From Morchella semilibera (taxonomy: Eukaryota > Ascomycota > Pezizomycetes > Pezizales > Morchellaceae): DNA of 64,000 nucleotides. The position numbers and the translations under genes are program-made. The notes under the pieces are model-generated. The model ran no database searches, had not been told where the DNA came from, and saw only the letters and a list, made by a program, of their open reading frames with translations. The stretch lies in contig WBVU01000009.1 of NCBI GenBank assembly GCA_009192285.1, forward strand, positions 1,736,001 through 1,800,000. The letters run 5' to 3'. Positions 12,701 to 25,153 of this stretch are shown piece by piece. The stretch's first letter is position 1, and every line of letters begins with the position of its first letter.

Positions 12701-14474
12701 TACTCTATTTATTAAGTGGATTCAAATTGACAATCAGCTTTATGGGGGGATTTTTCCTATCATTATGTATCCAAGCGTTGTACCCAAAACCGGCAAGGAG
12801 ATAGATACCCACCCCTCTCTTCGATTTGAAGTAACCCGAGTTAAAGATGATTGTAAGTTTACATAACGGTCTTTAAGCGTATTTTAACTAACCAATGTAA
12901 GCATATGGTGTTCTCTACATTAAATTGTTCAATGTCCTTCTACAACAAATGACGGTTGAAATTGACGAAGACTTCATTTATGCACTCCTCGACTTTTCGA
13001 AGATTTCCGGGGCAAGTTGGTCTGAAAGAGAGGAAGGAAAGTTGTGTGACGATGACTTGGAACTTCCAGAACCCAAGACTGTCAGTGCCGGCCAAGACTA
13101 TTATTTCGAGCAATTTTGCATCCAACCTATGCAACTTGATTTGTCGCTGCTTCGAACTGAGGTTGTCAATGCTGAGGATAAGACAACTTCCCGAAATCCT
13201 TTGATGTTTGTACTAAACGTCCTTACAATGGCAATTGGAAACGTCAACGACGCGCCGGTAAAGCTCTCTGCATTGATGTTTCCCAATGCTAGGGTTTCAA
13301 TGCCAGTTTTGCAGCAAAGACTTGCAGCACATTACGGTCAAGAGTTCCTCTATCAAATCCATAATATTCTAGGTTCAGCAGACTTCTTGGGAAATCCTGT
13401 GGGACTTTTCAATAACATTAGTTCTGGTGTTATCGACATATTCTACGAACCATACCAGGGATTTATCATGACTGATCGTCCGCAGGAACTAGGCCTTGGA
13501 ATCGCAAAGGGAGCTACTATGTTTGTGAAGAAATCAGTGTTTGGAGTGTCTGACAGTTTTTCTAAATTCACCGGAAGTATTTCAAAAGGTGACAAGTTCT
13601 GGTAGAAGATCCGTATTTACAGAACTGACATGAAATAGGTCTTTCGGCAGCTACTTTCGACAAGCAATTTCAGGACCGCAGACGTATCTCGCGTTCACGT
13701 AACCGACCAAAGCATGCACTTTATGGTGTCACTCAAGGCGCAAATTCATTTATCACTAGTTTAGCAAGTGGAGTGGGCGGACTAGCACGAAAACCACTTG
13801 AAGGCGCGGAACGTGAAGGCGTTTCCGGGTTTTTGAAAGGGCTTGGCAAAGGAGTAGCGGGTTTCGCTACTAAACCCGTCATTGGAGTATTCGATCTCGC
13901 ATCAAGTACGAAATATACCTTTCAAGCTTTAAATTCCTTGTCCGTACTAACTTCATTACCTTCCAGATGTTTCTGAAGGGGTACGCAACACCACTACAGT
14001 CTTTGATGCGGACGGTCTAGACCGTGTCCGATTAACGAGACATATCGGCCAAGACGGCGTTGTTCGACCTTATTCTCAGCGGGAGGCTCTCGGTCAATTT
14101 TGGCTGAAGAATTTGGATACTGGAAAATATTTTAATGAGGAGTATATTGCACATTTGGAGCTCCCGGAACAGGACGTGGTAGTAATATTGACCTATACGT
14201 GAGTGCGAAATACACGAGTTGCAGGAAATTCTTGCTAACGTAAACAATTAGGCGCATAATGCTTGTCAAGTCAAAAAAGTTGTATACCGAGTGGGATGTC
14301 CAACTCAAGGATTTGCAGACTATAAGCATGGAAAGAACTGGGATAGTGCTCATATTGCGCGGAAATCGACAGGGTCCGTTCATTCCAACGAAAGATGAAT
14401 CTTCGCGGAAATTCCTATTTAAGAAGATTGGACTAGCGGTAAATTCATTTAACAGTACCGCAGCTGTTTCTTAG
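3790..14474 (+). CDS. VPS13: VPS13, bridge-like lipid transfer protein
   Basis: VPS13 moves bulk lipid between organelles at membrane contact sites. Nineteen exons close in phase (about 3225 aa, usual for fungi): 3790-3804, 3860-3891, 3944-3991, 4044-4148, 4208-4295, 4392-4541, 4595-4666, 4717-6453, 6506-8290, 8346-9866, 9922-10020, 10071-10376, 10430-10790, 10846-11005, 11063-12852, 12902-13588, 13639-13905, 13967-14198, 14252-14474. The N-terminal chorein region is clear (MLEGL, LMNRFLGMYIKNFD, LNVGIWSGDVKLRNLEL, IPWSNLKGKPVKV). The hydrophobic-groove repeats follow, with acidic linkers near residues 1390 and 1560. The VAB adaptor-binding region starts near residue 1945 (YRIRNQTGFSLHVW) and runs through about 2700. 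The VPS13_C/ATG2_C-like amphipathic part (VGGLARKPLEGAEREG) and a PH-like C-terminus (ELPEQDVVVILTYT) close the protein. The first three coding exons are tiny, so simple gene finders will miss the start. The intron at 4542-4594 appears to be GC-AG. Confidence 0.95.
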
Positions 14475-14490
14475 GGGTTAGGGGTTAGGG
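14466..14490. repeat. Telomere-like TTAGGGG repeats at the VPS13 stop
   Basis: Three consecutive units (TTAGGGG, TTAGGGG, TTAGGG) begin at the VPS13 stop codon; the TAG stop is part of the first unit. TTAGGG is the usual filamentous-fungal telomere repeat. Confidence 0.6.
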
Positions 14491-15495
14491 ATGGTATATT
14501 ACTTTAAAGCTGAGGCGTAAACCGAGAACTTTTTTTTATTATTAATTTCAGGCCAGCAAGATTTTCTTCATAGATATTAGCAGTGTAGCCAAATTACATG
14601 TTTTCGGCGGTATATTAAAGGTGCAAGCAAACACTGCCACGAAAACGCGTTCCATTACAGATAATCTTAACGAAAAGAAAAAAAAGGAAGGGAAAGGGAA
14701 GGGAAAGGGAAAGGAAGAAAGAATAGAGGAGGAAATAAAAGGAAATAAAATAAAATAAAGGGAGACGTATCCAGGTTATAAGAATAACTGCGCGCCCAAA
14801 TCTGTATAGAAAACAACGCTCTTTGAGGGTATCCTCTCCAAAGTGCCACCATAAGTTCATGGGGTTGTGGGGTGGTGAGTTTTCAAAGTGAGCCTTTTTT
14901 TGTTGATAACCCACATAGAAATAGTAGAGCTCAACAACTTTGGTAGCTTGGAACATTACAATAACACAATATATCAAAATATAACCATATATCTATTCCA
15001 GAGCTTTAAAAAAAACATTGTTTTTCCATATAAATTGGGATGCAGTCATTTTTTAACCCGGCAATACAAAACGTACAAAAATTCATTAACCTATTATCTA
15101 AATAAGATTACATTATAAGAAAGGGAGTAAAATACCATTGGGGGGGGGGGGGGGGGCAATCATGAAGACCAATAAACAAAATATAATTCGTCGAGTTAAA
15201 CATAATCAAGAAAGTGAAGGTATAATAAAAGGTTAATGTAGATAGTATGGTATGTTGAGCTGGCGGCATGGTAAAGAATTCTAAGTGCAAGTAGAGTACC
15301 CCCAATTCTCTTTACTCTTCCCCTTCGCAAAATTACCTCTTCTATGGGTATCGATTAGTCCTTACCATAATATATCCAAAAACTGTCTCACCCCGCGGAA
15401 CAATAGCCCTACAAAACAATGTGTAAAACATCATTTAGTAAAATTTACCATAACATTCATGGGTTGTAAAATCATGGATGGGCTCAACATGGTTA
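14491..15495. other. Convergent intergenic region, VPS13 / Uds1
   Basis: The 3' flanks of two convergent genes. It contains A/T tracts, a purine GGGAAA repeat run near 14690-14720 and a run of 16 G at 15141-15156. No gene is supported. Confidence 0.5.
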
Positions 15496-18469
15496 TCATG
15501 ATATGCTAGCTTTTGCAGAGGAAACAGTCCCGCGCCGTGATATTGCTTCTTGCTTCATGGCACGGATTTGTTGTTCCAGTTGTCGCCTGTGTTCTTGTTC
15601 GGCCTATATTATAGAAAGAATATTAGTGAGGAAGGTTTCCAGCTGGGAGGGATGTATTTACCCGCAACGTCTTCATAGACTCGGACCTCATATCACGCAT
15701 CATCTTTTTGAACTCCGTCTTGAGGACATGGGTGCTAGTACTTTCACCATCACCATAACGTCCTGTACCGAGCTTCCCATCAGCGCTAGGAGTACGCATT
15801 CCTAACCACCGGACTCTCTCGTCCGCCAAACTTGTTTCTAACGTTTCACACCGGTCACGAAGCCCATCAATGACCCCCTCTAATTTGATACGGTCATTCT
15901 CGTTCTCGATGGATTGTTTGGTCAAGTTTTCAAAATCGACAAGCATCCCATCGAGTTCCGCTTGGAGAACTTTACATCTCTTTTCAAGATCTGCGTTTCC
16001 GGAGGACTTCGCAGCCTTAAGAAGCGCAAGCTCCTCCATTAATTCATAATTTTTGGTTGCAAGGGCTTCTACCTCCTGAAGCAGGCCGGGATCAACGGTC
16101 TGTGGTCCCTTATTTGCGGCTTCGAGCGCAGCGGCAGCAGCACGGGCTTGGGCCGTTTCCGCAGCGCGCTGGGATTTAGAGCCGTATGCAGAATCAAGCT
16201 CTGCTTTCAGCATTGCAACCTCTGTTGATAGCTCTGCTACCTTCCCTTCCAAGCCTCGCATTTCCTCGTCCATTCTCGACATTTGGGATCTGTTAGCCTC
16301 AAGCTCGGACTGTGCATTTCTTGCTGCCTCCTCTGTAGCGGACTTTACTACATTAAGAGCGGCAACCTCTGCCTCGAGCTTCTTCATGCGGTTATCAGAC
16401 TCAGATGTAAGCGCATCTAGCTCTACTTTCATGATATCACGATCCTCACGTGCCTCTTCTAACTCGCCTTGGAGAGCCATTAGAAGCTCCTCTTTGTCCT
16501 TGAGTTGTGCGCATAACACTTCCTCCGCTTCGAATCGTGCCCGCCGTTCTTCTTCCAGGTCGCCAGGACTGTCTCCTACTTGGGCCTCTAGGCGTTGCTG
16601 TTTATCCAGCTGCGTCGGATTGAATGTTAGTTCTTCCGGGAAAATCTTAGCTCCGATTTATTTGAGTCTTACCTCTGACCGCATCGCAACTAGTTCGGCT
16701 GAAAGTGCTTTCGATTTTGATTCGGCTACCATGATATCCTTTTCACGCTGCTCGACAATATTGGAGAGTGCATCTAATTGGCTACTGAGAGTGGAAAGTT
16801 CATGACTAAGATCATCCACGCGGGAAGCATGCTTCTCCTTCAATGCGGCTGATTCCGCCTCAAAGCGATAGCGTTGCTGTGAGTTCTGTTGCCGAAGCAT
16901 AGTGCGTTCTTCGCGTAGCGTGGTCGCACGAGTGTAAAGTGCCTGAACCTTTGCGGAGAAAGTAGATATACTATATTCGGCATGTTGATCTTGATCTTCA
17001 TCTTCGCTGTCGGGGTACTCGAATTCATTATTCTGGTCGGCTTGTTTAAGTGCGTGTTTCTGCGAGCGCACTTCTTCCTCGCCAAGTATGAGCATGTCCC
17101 AAAGGGTAGAGAGAATTGTGTCAGTTCTTTCAAGCTCCTGTGCAGCAAGGTTGGAGCCCGGAGATGCCGGTGCCGGGGCGGGATGCTGTTGAATAAAGTC
17201 TATACTTTGTTCAAGTTTTGAGAGCTGCTCCTGTAGACTATTGCCCCCACTGATGTCATTGGTGTCATTGGGTTGAAGGTGTTGAGGTAAAGACATGCCT
17301 TGGGCGCTGGTTAACTGGAGCACAATGTTCCTGGCTTGAATATTGAGATCTTCTAGCCGGCGACCTAAGTAAGGGTCTTCAAAAGTGGCAGAACCTCGTC
17401 GCGATGGGCCACTAGTGTCAAGCTGAGGGAATTTTGTATGAGAGCTCCTTCTATCGAAACCGCCAAAATCATCAAGCTTGTCCGGCGTTCTGTAAAAGGA
17501 CCGATCATCAAACTCCACTGTTAGGGACGAGCTTGTTACATTCCGGTTCACCAGAGTGTATTGGCTTGATGGCGAGCCTGGGGGCATAGAACTACTGGGG
17601 TAAGCCCTTTGCTGGATTGAGCTCTGGTGGGTCATCCCAAGTATTCCTGCGCTGTGCTGTAGCAACCTGCGCTGAATCTCCATAGCCCGATTACTGAGTC
17701 TCCAGAGCTCCTGAGACAGATCCTCACACTTACGGTTACTCGCAGTGAGTTCCTCATCCGTATGCTTCGTAACATCACTTACCCCGCCCAATAGCGATCT
17801 CCTCCCACGAGCCTTCTTATTGGAATACAATCTACTGAGGGAAAGTGCTGCGTCACGAACCTTGGACTCTAGAGCGAGTTTACGCTTAGACGCGTCGATG
17901 CGATTTGTGAGGAAGTTGTGCTCCTTTTTAAGCTCGTCGACTTCCTCGAAGGAGAGGATTTCGTACACATTGGAGTCGACAATGGCGGTTTCAACGAGAA
18001 GGTGCATGGCCATGGGATCATTGACATTTAGGAGCGCGGAGGAGCGTGGGCGGGTTTTGTTTAACTGTTGAGGTAGGTCAAACGTTTTGAAAGCCTTGCT
18101 ATTAGCCCTTTGCTTCATCTACGGGATAAATGTCTGAATTAAAGTAGTAAAACACGAATTCACCCCCGCTTAACCTACACCTTCAACCCCCCCTCCATTA
18201 TCTAAAGTACGCCAAGGGGTACGGAAAAGCAGGGAGTGTGTGTGTATGTGTGTTGGGGGGGGGGGGGGGGCAAAAAAGGAAAGGTAAGTCCTTACAGCAT
18301 TGAATCTAGGATGAGACTCCTCTGGCGGCGACGAGAAGTGCTTCTCAAGAACATGAGATGGCGGGCAGCTATTTGTACCCGCAGCGACATACCTTGGCGA
18401 CCCATCTCGCAGTTCGGGGTCGTAAGAGGAGGGATACATCGGCTTTGCCGAGCCCATAGTGTTCAACAT
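15496..18469 (-). CDS. Uds1 (up-regulated during septation) domain protein
   Basis: Four exons in phase 0: 18469-18296, 18118-16673, 16609-15662 and 15603-15496, giving about 891 aa. A short disordered N-terminus is followed at residue 59 by MKQRANSKAF, then RPRSSALLNVNDPMAMHLLV and EELKKEH-type sequence, the hallmark of the fungal Uds1 domain (roughly residues 90-215). The remainder is Ser/Pro-rich and then long heptad-type coiled coil (for example ELEAEVAALNV-like stretches in exon 3) up to a basic tail ending in KASIS. The family was named from a fission yeast gene induced at septation; a structural or scaffolding role at septa or polarity sites is inferred from that and from the coiled coil. 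Intron 1 carries a run of 16 G on the plus strand. The ATG at 18469 is chosen because the frame upstream lacks family-like sequence. Confidence 0.85.
18255..18270. repeat. Poly-G tract of 16 in Uds1 intron 1
   Basis: Sixteen consecutive G, preceded by a GT-rich stretch. An equally long G16 tract lies 3.1 kb away at 15141-15156, downstream of the same gene. Confidence 0.8.
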
Positions 18470-21177
18470 ATTCTAAAGAGATGGCGGTGAGTACCGTACC
18501 GGTGGACTGGTCTATTGTCGGCGGTGCCCCTCGGAGGTGCAAGATGATTGAAGGTGAATGCGGATATTTCGTAAATTCACATTCAGGTACGGCGCGCGAC
18601 GGTGGGCTCCACTTGAAACGAGGAAGGGACGGCGGAGAGGTTGACAGGAGGGGCTGCGAGTATTAGTTGACCTTGTAACGGGGTGTAGGAGTGGTGTGAG
18701 TGGTCGAGAATTGTTTCTGTCTGATTCTTGTCGGCAACACCAGTATCTACAATTCGCGGATAGTGAGAGAGTAGTGCGTAAGAAGAGTACGGAGTCGAAA
18801 CGGATCTGGAAGAGTTCTGGCGACAGGGGCGGAGAAATTGGAGAGATGGGCGGAAAGTTTATGGCGATCTGAGTGTCCCGGGAATAGGCAACTAGTTGAA
18901 CTTGTGAACTGTACCAAACTACATTCGTGGTGGTGGTGGGTGGTGGTGATGGTGCTGGTGCTGCTGAGGTGACAACTGTAGGAGGAGCAGCAGCAGGGGT
19001 TAATTGGTCTTGGCAGAGTCCTCTAGGCTTGCAAGTGTTGCTCTCACTCACTCGTTCGCTCTCAACTCGACTCTAGCTCTCACAAAAGATTATAGTTAGA
19101 GCTGAGCCAACGTCATGCATCATAGTATAATTGTGAATCAGTATCTTTTTTTTCCTTTTTTTTTCTTTTTTTTGCTAGAGTATATGCGTGGGGGTGGGGG
19201 GAAGTAAGTGAGAGAAGAGGGGAAGCCATTAAAAGATGAGTAAGATTGTAGCTAGGGATTGACCTTTAGGTTTTGGAAGCACCTGAGACACTCGAGATGA
19301 AGACAATGGAGACGTTGGTACCTGCAATGCTGCTTTGCAGTCGTCTGGAAACGTTTGTTTATATTATGTGACCCTCAAAAATGCATCATACCTGTACACC
19401 ATGCACTCCTAGCTTCAATGCATGATAGGGGCATGCCATTCATCACGTTTAGAGCACCAATTTTATCAGACCTGCGATATAGGAAAGCGGAATAGTCAGG
19501 TACATGGTATCCCCTAGGTTGTCAGTAAATGCTCCCCCCCCCCTCAGAAAAAAGCAAAAATTGGTAATGAAGATCTTATCTCCCTTATCAAATAACTGAT
19601 CTCCTATACAAAATGTCGCCCTCTGTTATAAGGGGCAGCAGTTGACAGCTTAAGGGATACCCTACCCACTGCAAGACAGAAACGGGAACCGCAGGTGATG
19701 AAAGATTACCTAGTGCCGTTCCGAGATATCCGGCCCGGCCGTTAAATGAGACAAGGCTCTTGGCAAAAATGTCTGGGAACGAGTGATAATCTATGCCTCC
19801 CTACACATAATCTGCCAGCCCCTTCCCCCCAGAATAGCAGCGTGCTATGGAATGCGAAAGTCTCGCCGACATATGGGAATGTGAATTAAGGTGTACCATT
19901 TAAGTAGGCAAAGTAGTAGGTACGAAAAGACAAAGGGGTGAAGTTTCAATGCCAGACATATGACATATATGCATATAGGGTTTACACCCCATCCCCCCAC
20001 TCATTTACGGCTGCCTTGGAAAACATCCCAGTGTATATCTAAGGTAAATACACTGATAATCTCGCCGGGTCGCCCCCCGAATCTTAGGCTGCCAGCTTAG
20101 TTATGAGCGGATATATACAGAGGTTATGAGATGTGTTGGCTTGCCATGGTTTCATTCTTATTATTGCGAATGCCTGGCTTTAGGTCAAATTGGTGATGTC
20201 TGGGCCGAACCAGGCAGGCTGTGTGTTAAATGAATTCGAAAATGCGATGGTTCCGCGATTGGTCCCAGTGGGCTGCGGGTAAGCCCCGAATGGTGACTGG
20301 GAGATTTTTATGCTGTGATCTAAGGGGATCGTATGTAAGTGTGCTCGGAACAACTGTTAAGTACCGGACAAACCTCCAGCAATGGGAATAGTAAAAATCG
20401 GTAGAACTTATCTCTTATTTAACGGATATATTAGGCCCTTTGCGCAAAAGACTCCAGAGCCTTCTTCTACCCGTGTGATCGGTTGATGGGAGGATAGGCA
20501 CCAATAAGGTTACCGGGGAAAGACTCCGGAGCCTTTTGCGCAAAGGACCTACAGTCGCAACTCAATATGCTGTCCTGTACGAAATCCTCTGGGATTTTTA
20601 TTTTTTTTACTGCAAAATCAATTTGCTATCCTGGACCTTCTCATGTACTTGTAGGTAAAGCGGTTGCAATTGCTAACGGTTTGTCCACTAGCTAATGCGG
20701 TAGGTAACATTGTACCACATGTGGTTAGTGCTGGCATTGAGGTGGTTTCTTGGCAAATAGGCGAGTGATTTCTCATGATTTGATTGAGTATGCACATGTA
20801 ATTGTTAGTTTATTAAAGTTGATAAAAATTATGGTTTTACTTTGTCTACTCTAGATTAGAGCCCCAGTTTGACAGTAAGACCTATGACTAATCCTATTTC
20901 AACTTATCCTATTTTAACTCGTGTAAGGTGCAGGGTCTAGGGTTCTCGTCGCGATCAACTAGGCCCCTTTTAGATACTACAAACTCTGGTAGCTAAGGTA
21001 GGGAAATCTATATATACATGTATATATCGTACAGAGAGCTCGTCACGTGGTATTCTTGCGAGTGATACTCTGATAAATCTCTTTTTTAAAAAAGTATTTT
21101 CTCGCATGGCCTAGTGCCACTGCGGGGGGTTCGTATACGATATATATCTAGTACCTCTATTTTTATAATATCCGCAC
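18470..21177. other. Uds1 upstream region and CTU1 3' flank
   Basis: A 2.7-kb stretch with no supported gene. The part next to Uds1 has (GGT)n and GCTG-type repeats (18930-18975) and a T-rich tract near 19146-19172, suitable for a long promoter and leader. A 179-residue open frame at 19051-18512 is Ser/Pro/Arg-rich with no family features, so I leave it as leader. One MITE-like element lies at 20434-20549. Confidence 0.5.
20434..20549. mobile_element. MITE-like element, 116 bp, TA-flanked
   Basis: The ends are an imperfect inverted repeat of about 30 bp: GGCCCTTTGCGCAAAAG at the left and its inverted partner CTTTTGCGCAAAGGACC at the right. TA flanks the element at 20432-20433 and 20550-20551. 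The roughly 55-bp centre is unrelated and non-coding. This is the layout of a Tc1/mariner-type MITE. Confidence 0.6.
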
Positions 21178-22468
21178 TTAAGAATCTGCTACTTCAACTT
21201 CTATAGACCTCATAGGCCTATTTTTGTTTAATCCTTTTAATAGTGCGCATGCTTGACAGAGGTTAGAAGACGTCAAATACCCACATTGATTACAATTTGA
21301 CATCTTCTGATCTCGGATCTTCTTCGGTGTTTGTTGCTTCCCTTTATTTTTTTGTCTAACTGGCAAGGTAATCTCTGTTTCGAGATTCTTTGCCCTCTCA
21401 GTTGCGGCGAGCTGTTTCTCCATTTCTAGCATCTCGCCCCCCGAAGCTCGCCCTCCACCGCCGCTTCCACAACCGCCTCCGCTATCTGTGGCCTCTGGGG
21501 TATCCTCACTGCTACTAAATCCAACCCTTTGAATTGAGCCAGGCACCATACCAGCGAAGGCCTCACCAGAGCGGACAATGTCAAGGATGGCAGAAGGTCG
21601 TACACGTTCTAACGACTTGATCAAAGACCGTGCGCTTCCTCTAAATGCCTCAGGAGAGTATATGCATTCTGTTGTGAAATAATCCAACTGTTTATGGTGA
21701 GCGTATAGGACAATCTCCTTCTCATACGCATATTTTAAAGGTTTGCTTCGAGCTATCGGTGAGGAAGAGGATTCAGTAATTATCGAGGTGCATCTATGTA
21801 AGCGGGGAAGATCTCCTCTGAGTACTGTTACTTCTTTTTTCAGCTCGACACTACCATTAAAGTTTTGAAAAGGGTATTTTTGATTACTTACGGTTCATTA
21901 ATACTGTCTCGGCGATATCATCTGCATTATGACCAGTGACTACGTGTGTGATCCCCAATCTTTCTGCCCCTCGATCTAGGGCCTGCCTCCGAAAGACACC
22001 ACAATATGTGCAGTTTCCCTTCTTGCCTATCTGCGCAACCACCTGGTCCATACTCCAACCGTAGAGCTCCGCATAAGATACTATACAAAGTTCCATATCA
22101 TATTGCACTGCGTTGCGTTTTACTGTTTCAAGAGAATCGTCTCGATAGCCTTTGATTCCCTCGTCGATTGAGAGCAAAACAAAAGAAACGCCGTAGTCAT
22201 AACGTTCGTTGAGAGTTTTAAGGACGGAGGCTAGAACAGTCGAGTCTTTGCCACCAGATGCACCGATTGCCACACGGTCACCGCGGCGGAAAAGAGAGGT
22301 GGTAGTGATAGTGGCGTGTATCTCTTCTTCAAAAACGGCCAGGAAGCAGGGCTTGCAGAGACGTTCGTGGGTTTTGGGGCGGAGGATGAGGGCACGGGCG
22401 ACTGTGCAGCGTGCGCACAACCGGGTGATTTGATGGGGACGTGAAGACGGGTTCAATTCAGACTGCAT
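21178..22468 (-). CDS. CTU1: Cytoplasmic tRNA 2-thiolation protein 1 (NCS6/CTU1)
   Basis: CTU1 works with CTU2/NCS2 and the URM1 pathway to put the 2-thio group on wobble U34 of Lys, Glu and Gln tRNAs in the cytosol. Exon 1 is 22468-21892 and exon 2 is 21824-21178; an intron of 67 nt splits the Leu codon of [13 protein letters not shown], and the product is 407 aa. The N-terminal zinc motif ([14 protein letters not shown] then CKPCF), the PP-loop nucleotide-binding motif [12 protein letters not shown], the CTYCGVFRR motif and [14 protein letters not shown] are present. The C-terminus has the terminal [16 protein letters not shown] zinc motif and a basic tail. A Gly/Ser-rich insert (residues about 280-300) makes it longer than many orthologues. 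ATG at 22468 gives the family-typical short leader before the zinc motif. Confidence 0.95.
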
Positions 22469-23019
22469 TTCTAGGTTAATGGGAAAGGTTTTGGGACTTT
22501 TGTGGTGGGGAAAACTTTATTTTATAAGCCGGGTAATGCATGGGATGATGTGCCTTGGAGTTAAAAATACATGTATGCAACTCTAATCACACCAAATACT
22601 AGAGACCCAAGATAAATGAGGGCTTGAAGTAGCCACGACTTGGGTTAGATTCTATGAAGTACATTCGAGTTAGATTTCATGATGCAGTGCCGGGTCTGGC
22701 CATTTGAAGGAATTCCACGTACCACGGGGTTTGGGGTAAGTCTCCAGAACTGTGGACATGGTTGCTTTGCCAAGATTTAGCGATGTCTATTCCCTGGCCT
22801 GGTGAAAGGTATATTCCGGGACCTGTTTTCAAGGCGCGCGACCTATACTGTGAAAGTGCGACCTATTCCATGGTGGGGCGAACTATTCCATGAAAAGAAG
22901 TGGTGGGGCGAACTATTGATGGCTATACTGTGAATGGAAAGTGACTATGACGATTGTTAATATCAGCATTGGATAACTTCATCGGAGTCCGTACCATTTT
23001 GATACTTTACACCTTCCAT
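22469..23019. other. CTU1 promoter and probable left arm of the piggyBac relic
   Basis: The part next to CTU1 is its promoter. At 22840-22935 short direct repeats occur: GTGGGGCGAACTATT twice, and CTATACTGTGAA twice. Subterminal repeats of this kind often mark the end of a DNA transposon and the following transposase supports that reading. I could not fix the TTAA boundary. Confidence 0.4.
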
Positions 23020-25078
23020 ATGCCTCCAAAGCGCAAATCAGTATCAGAAGCGGTTGCAACCTCTGAAAAGCAGAGATGTGGACCTGCCCGTACCTGCAAG
23101 ACAGCTGCAGGTAACGCGATAAAAAGTCAGACTGAAGTACAGGAGGTTGCGTGTAACGACACTGGGGAAGAACACCGGGGCTACAAATCAGGGTCCAAAG
23201 GGAAAAATAATGAGATTGCGCCTCTTAAAGGTAAGCTCTGGATTCCATATTAGTTTAATCAAATTAACAAAAAAGCAGATGGAAGGAGGAAACCTACTAC
23301 CGTTGATGATCAAAAAACAAAAATTCAGAACCTACCGCTTCCTCCTGAGTTTGATTTCTTTCAGAACCTATTCCTGCACATGTCGCGCAACCTCAAAACA
23401 TTCCAGAGGAAGTGGAGGCCGATCCTTCAGCCCTATGCCTTTTTCAACTGTTTTTCACTCAGGACACCCTTCAGTTAATTGCCGATAACACCAATCTCTA
23501 TGCAGATATGAAGCGAGCTGAACAAAAACATTCCCTGCAACAAGCTATTGAGAACGATGATAGAGGAACTTGGGAAAACATTTGCGAGCATGGAAGCCTA
23601 CATGTTCATCGGAACTGAAGATATTTATTGGCCTGCAAATTCATATGGGAATTTACAGGTTTCCGGCCATTGAAGGATGGGGTTAAGCATTTTATTTTCA
23701 ATAAAATGTCATTGGTACGATTCTAGAAATTGAAGAGGTTTCTTCATATATCAGCTCCAAACATCAATGTCGGAACTGGTTCAGATATATGGTGGACTAA
23801 GTTAGAGCCACTAGCATCACAACTTCGGAAAAGATATCAGTATTATTATCTTCCAGCCTCCGATGTCGCATTTGATGAGATGATGATATGTTTTCAAGGA
23901 AAAAGTATGCATATTATCAAAATGCCGAATAAACCAATTGGTGAAGGATATAAAGTATATGAATTATACGAACATGGATACACAACTTCTTTTTTATTTT
24001 ATTCTGGTTGTAAGGGAAATGAAGTCAGCGATGTTACAGGAGCAACGGAAAAATACTCGAAACCTGACAATAATCAGGCATCTGCCTGTTTCCGCTGACT
24101 CCCAGACAAGCTGAGTTCAGCAAACATTAAAAAAAGCATCCAAAATGCGGTTCCCACCAACGCAACAAGCAGTTTGCAGCCTGGTATTCCTTCTGCCGTA
24201 TAAAGACTATCAATTCAATATATATATGGATAACTACTTCACTAGTATACCATTATTCCGTCATTTAAGATTAAATGGTATCGGAGCTGTTGGAACTACC
24301 AGACCGAACCAAATTGAATTTCCTGAAGAAATGGATATAGTTAAAAACTATGCAAAATCATTACTGTCATGGAATCACTGCAGTGGCTATGTACAAAATG
24401 GTGTATGTGTGGTTTTGTGGCAGGACAACAATACAGTATATTTTCTTACCACTATCCATGACGTTCGGGAAATAGTTTTTGCTCTTCGCAAAAAGCCAAG
24501 AGCCTCTAGCACAAACCCAAAAGCAGCACATCAACTTGAAGTTTACGGTACCAACGAACATCCAAAACTGTTTAGAATTCCTCGATGGCAGTGGATTATG
24601 ACGACAATATGGGTGGTGTTGATATTGCAAATCAATTAAGGGCAAACTAAAACTACACTACCCACCGAAGATATTGGAGAAACTGGTTAGCTCTTTGGTT
24701 TTGGTTACTGGATATGACTGTTGTCAAATCCTACATTATTAACAAATATATTTCCAATGGCTTTCATAAACATCAGAAAGAATTCCGTATACAGTTGGCA
24801 AATTCTCTAGTAGAATCCGGTTATAAAGAGCTCCACCCAACCTCATTTCCAATCCTGCCAAAACTCGAATCCCATGTTATAAAATCCACCATTATACCTC
24901 TTTTTTTTTACTAAAGGACCCTACCATTGAACCTCATAATGCAATACAACAGTCCAGAAAGAGATGTTATTATTGCCGGTTGAAGAAGCAATCTCAATCC
25001 TCAAACCTGGTCAAAATAAGAAAGTATGATACAGAGGTTTATCACTGCGTGGATGTGATAGGGCTCTGCCTCTACTAA
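23020..25078 (+). pseudogene. piggyBac-type transposase, decayed
   Basis: A DDE transposase of the piggyBac family (DDE_Tnp_1_7) is spread over several frames. It opens with a basic MPPKRKS segment and has an apparent intron at a GTAAGC donor near 23231. The conserved order is kept: KRFLHISAPN near 23733, VAFDEMMICFQGKS (first catalytic Asp) near 23865, YMDNYFTSIPLF (second Asp) near 24220, GGVDIANQLR (third Asp, in another frame) near 24610, WLALWFWLLD near 24690, and a C-terminal cysteine-rich domain (RKRCYYCRLKK ... YHC) ending at a TAA at 25076-25078. At least three frameshifts and in-frame stops (for example after ACFR at 24098) make it non-functional. Its right flank was displaced to 44275 by later insertions. 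Confidence 0.8.
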
Positions 25079-25153
25079 ACAAAAGTATAGGAAGCAAGAG
25101 AGCGGATAGAAGATAGAAGTTAGGTTTAGAGAGTAAAGATTCTTCTGGGTAGA

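Noticed and set aside
18512-19051. 179-residue minus-strand frame upstream of Uds1
   Set aside because: Low complexity (Ser, Pro, Thr, Arg), no family features, and lies where the Uds1 leader is expected.
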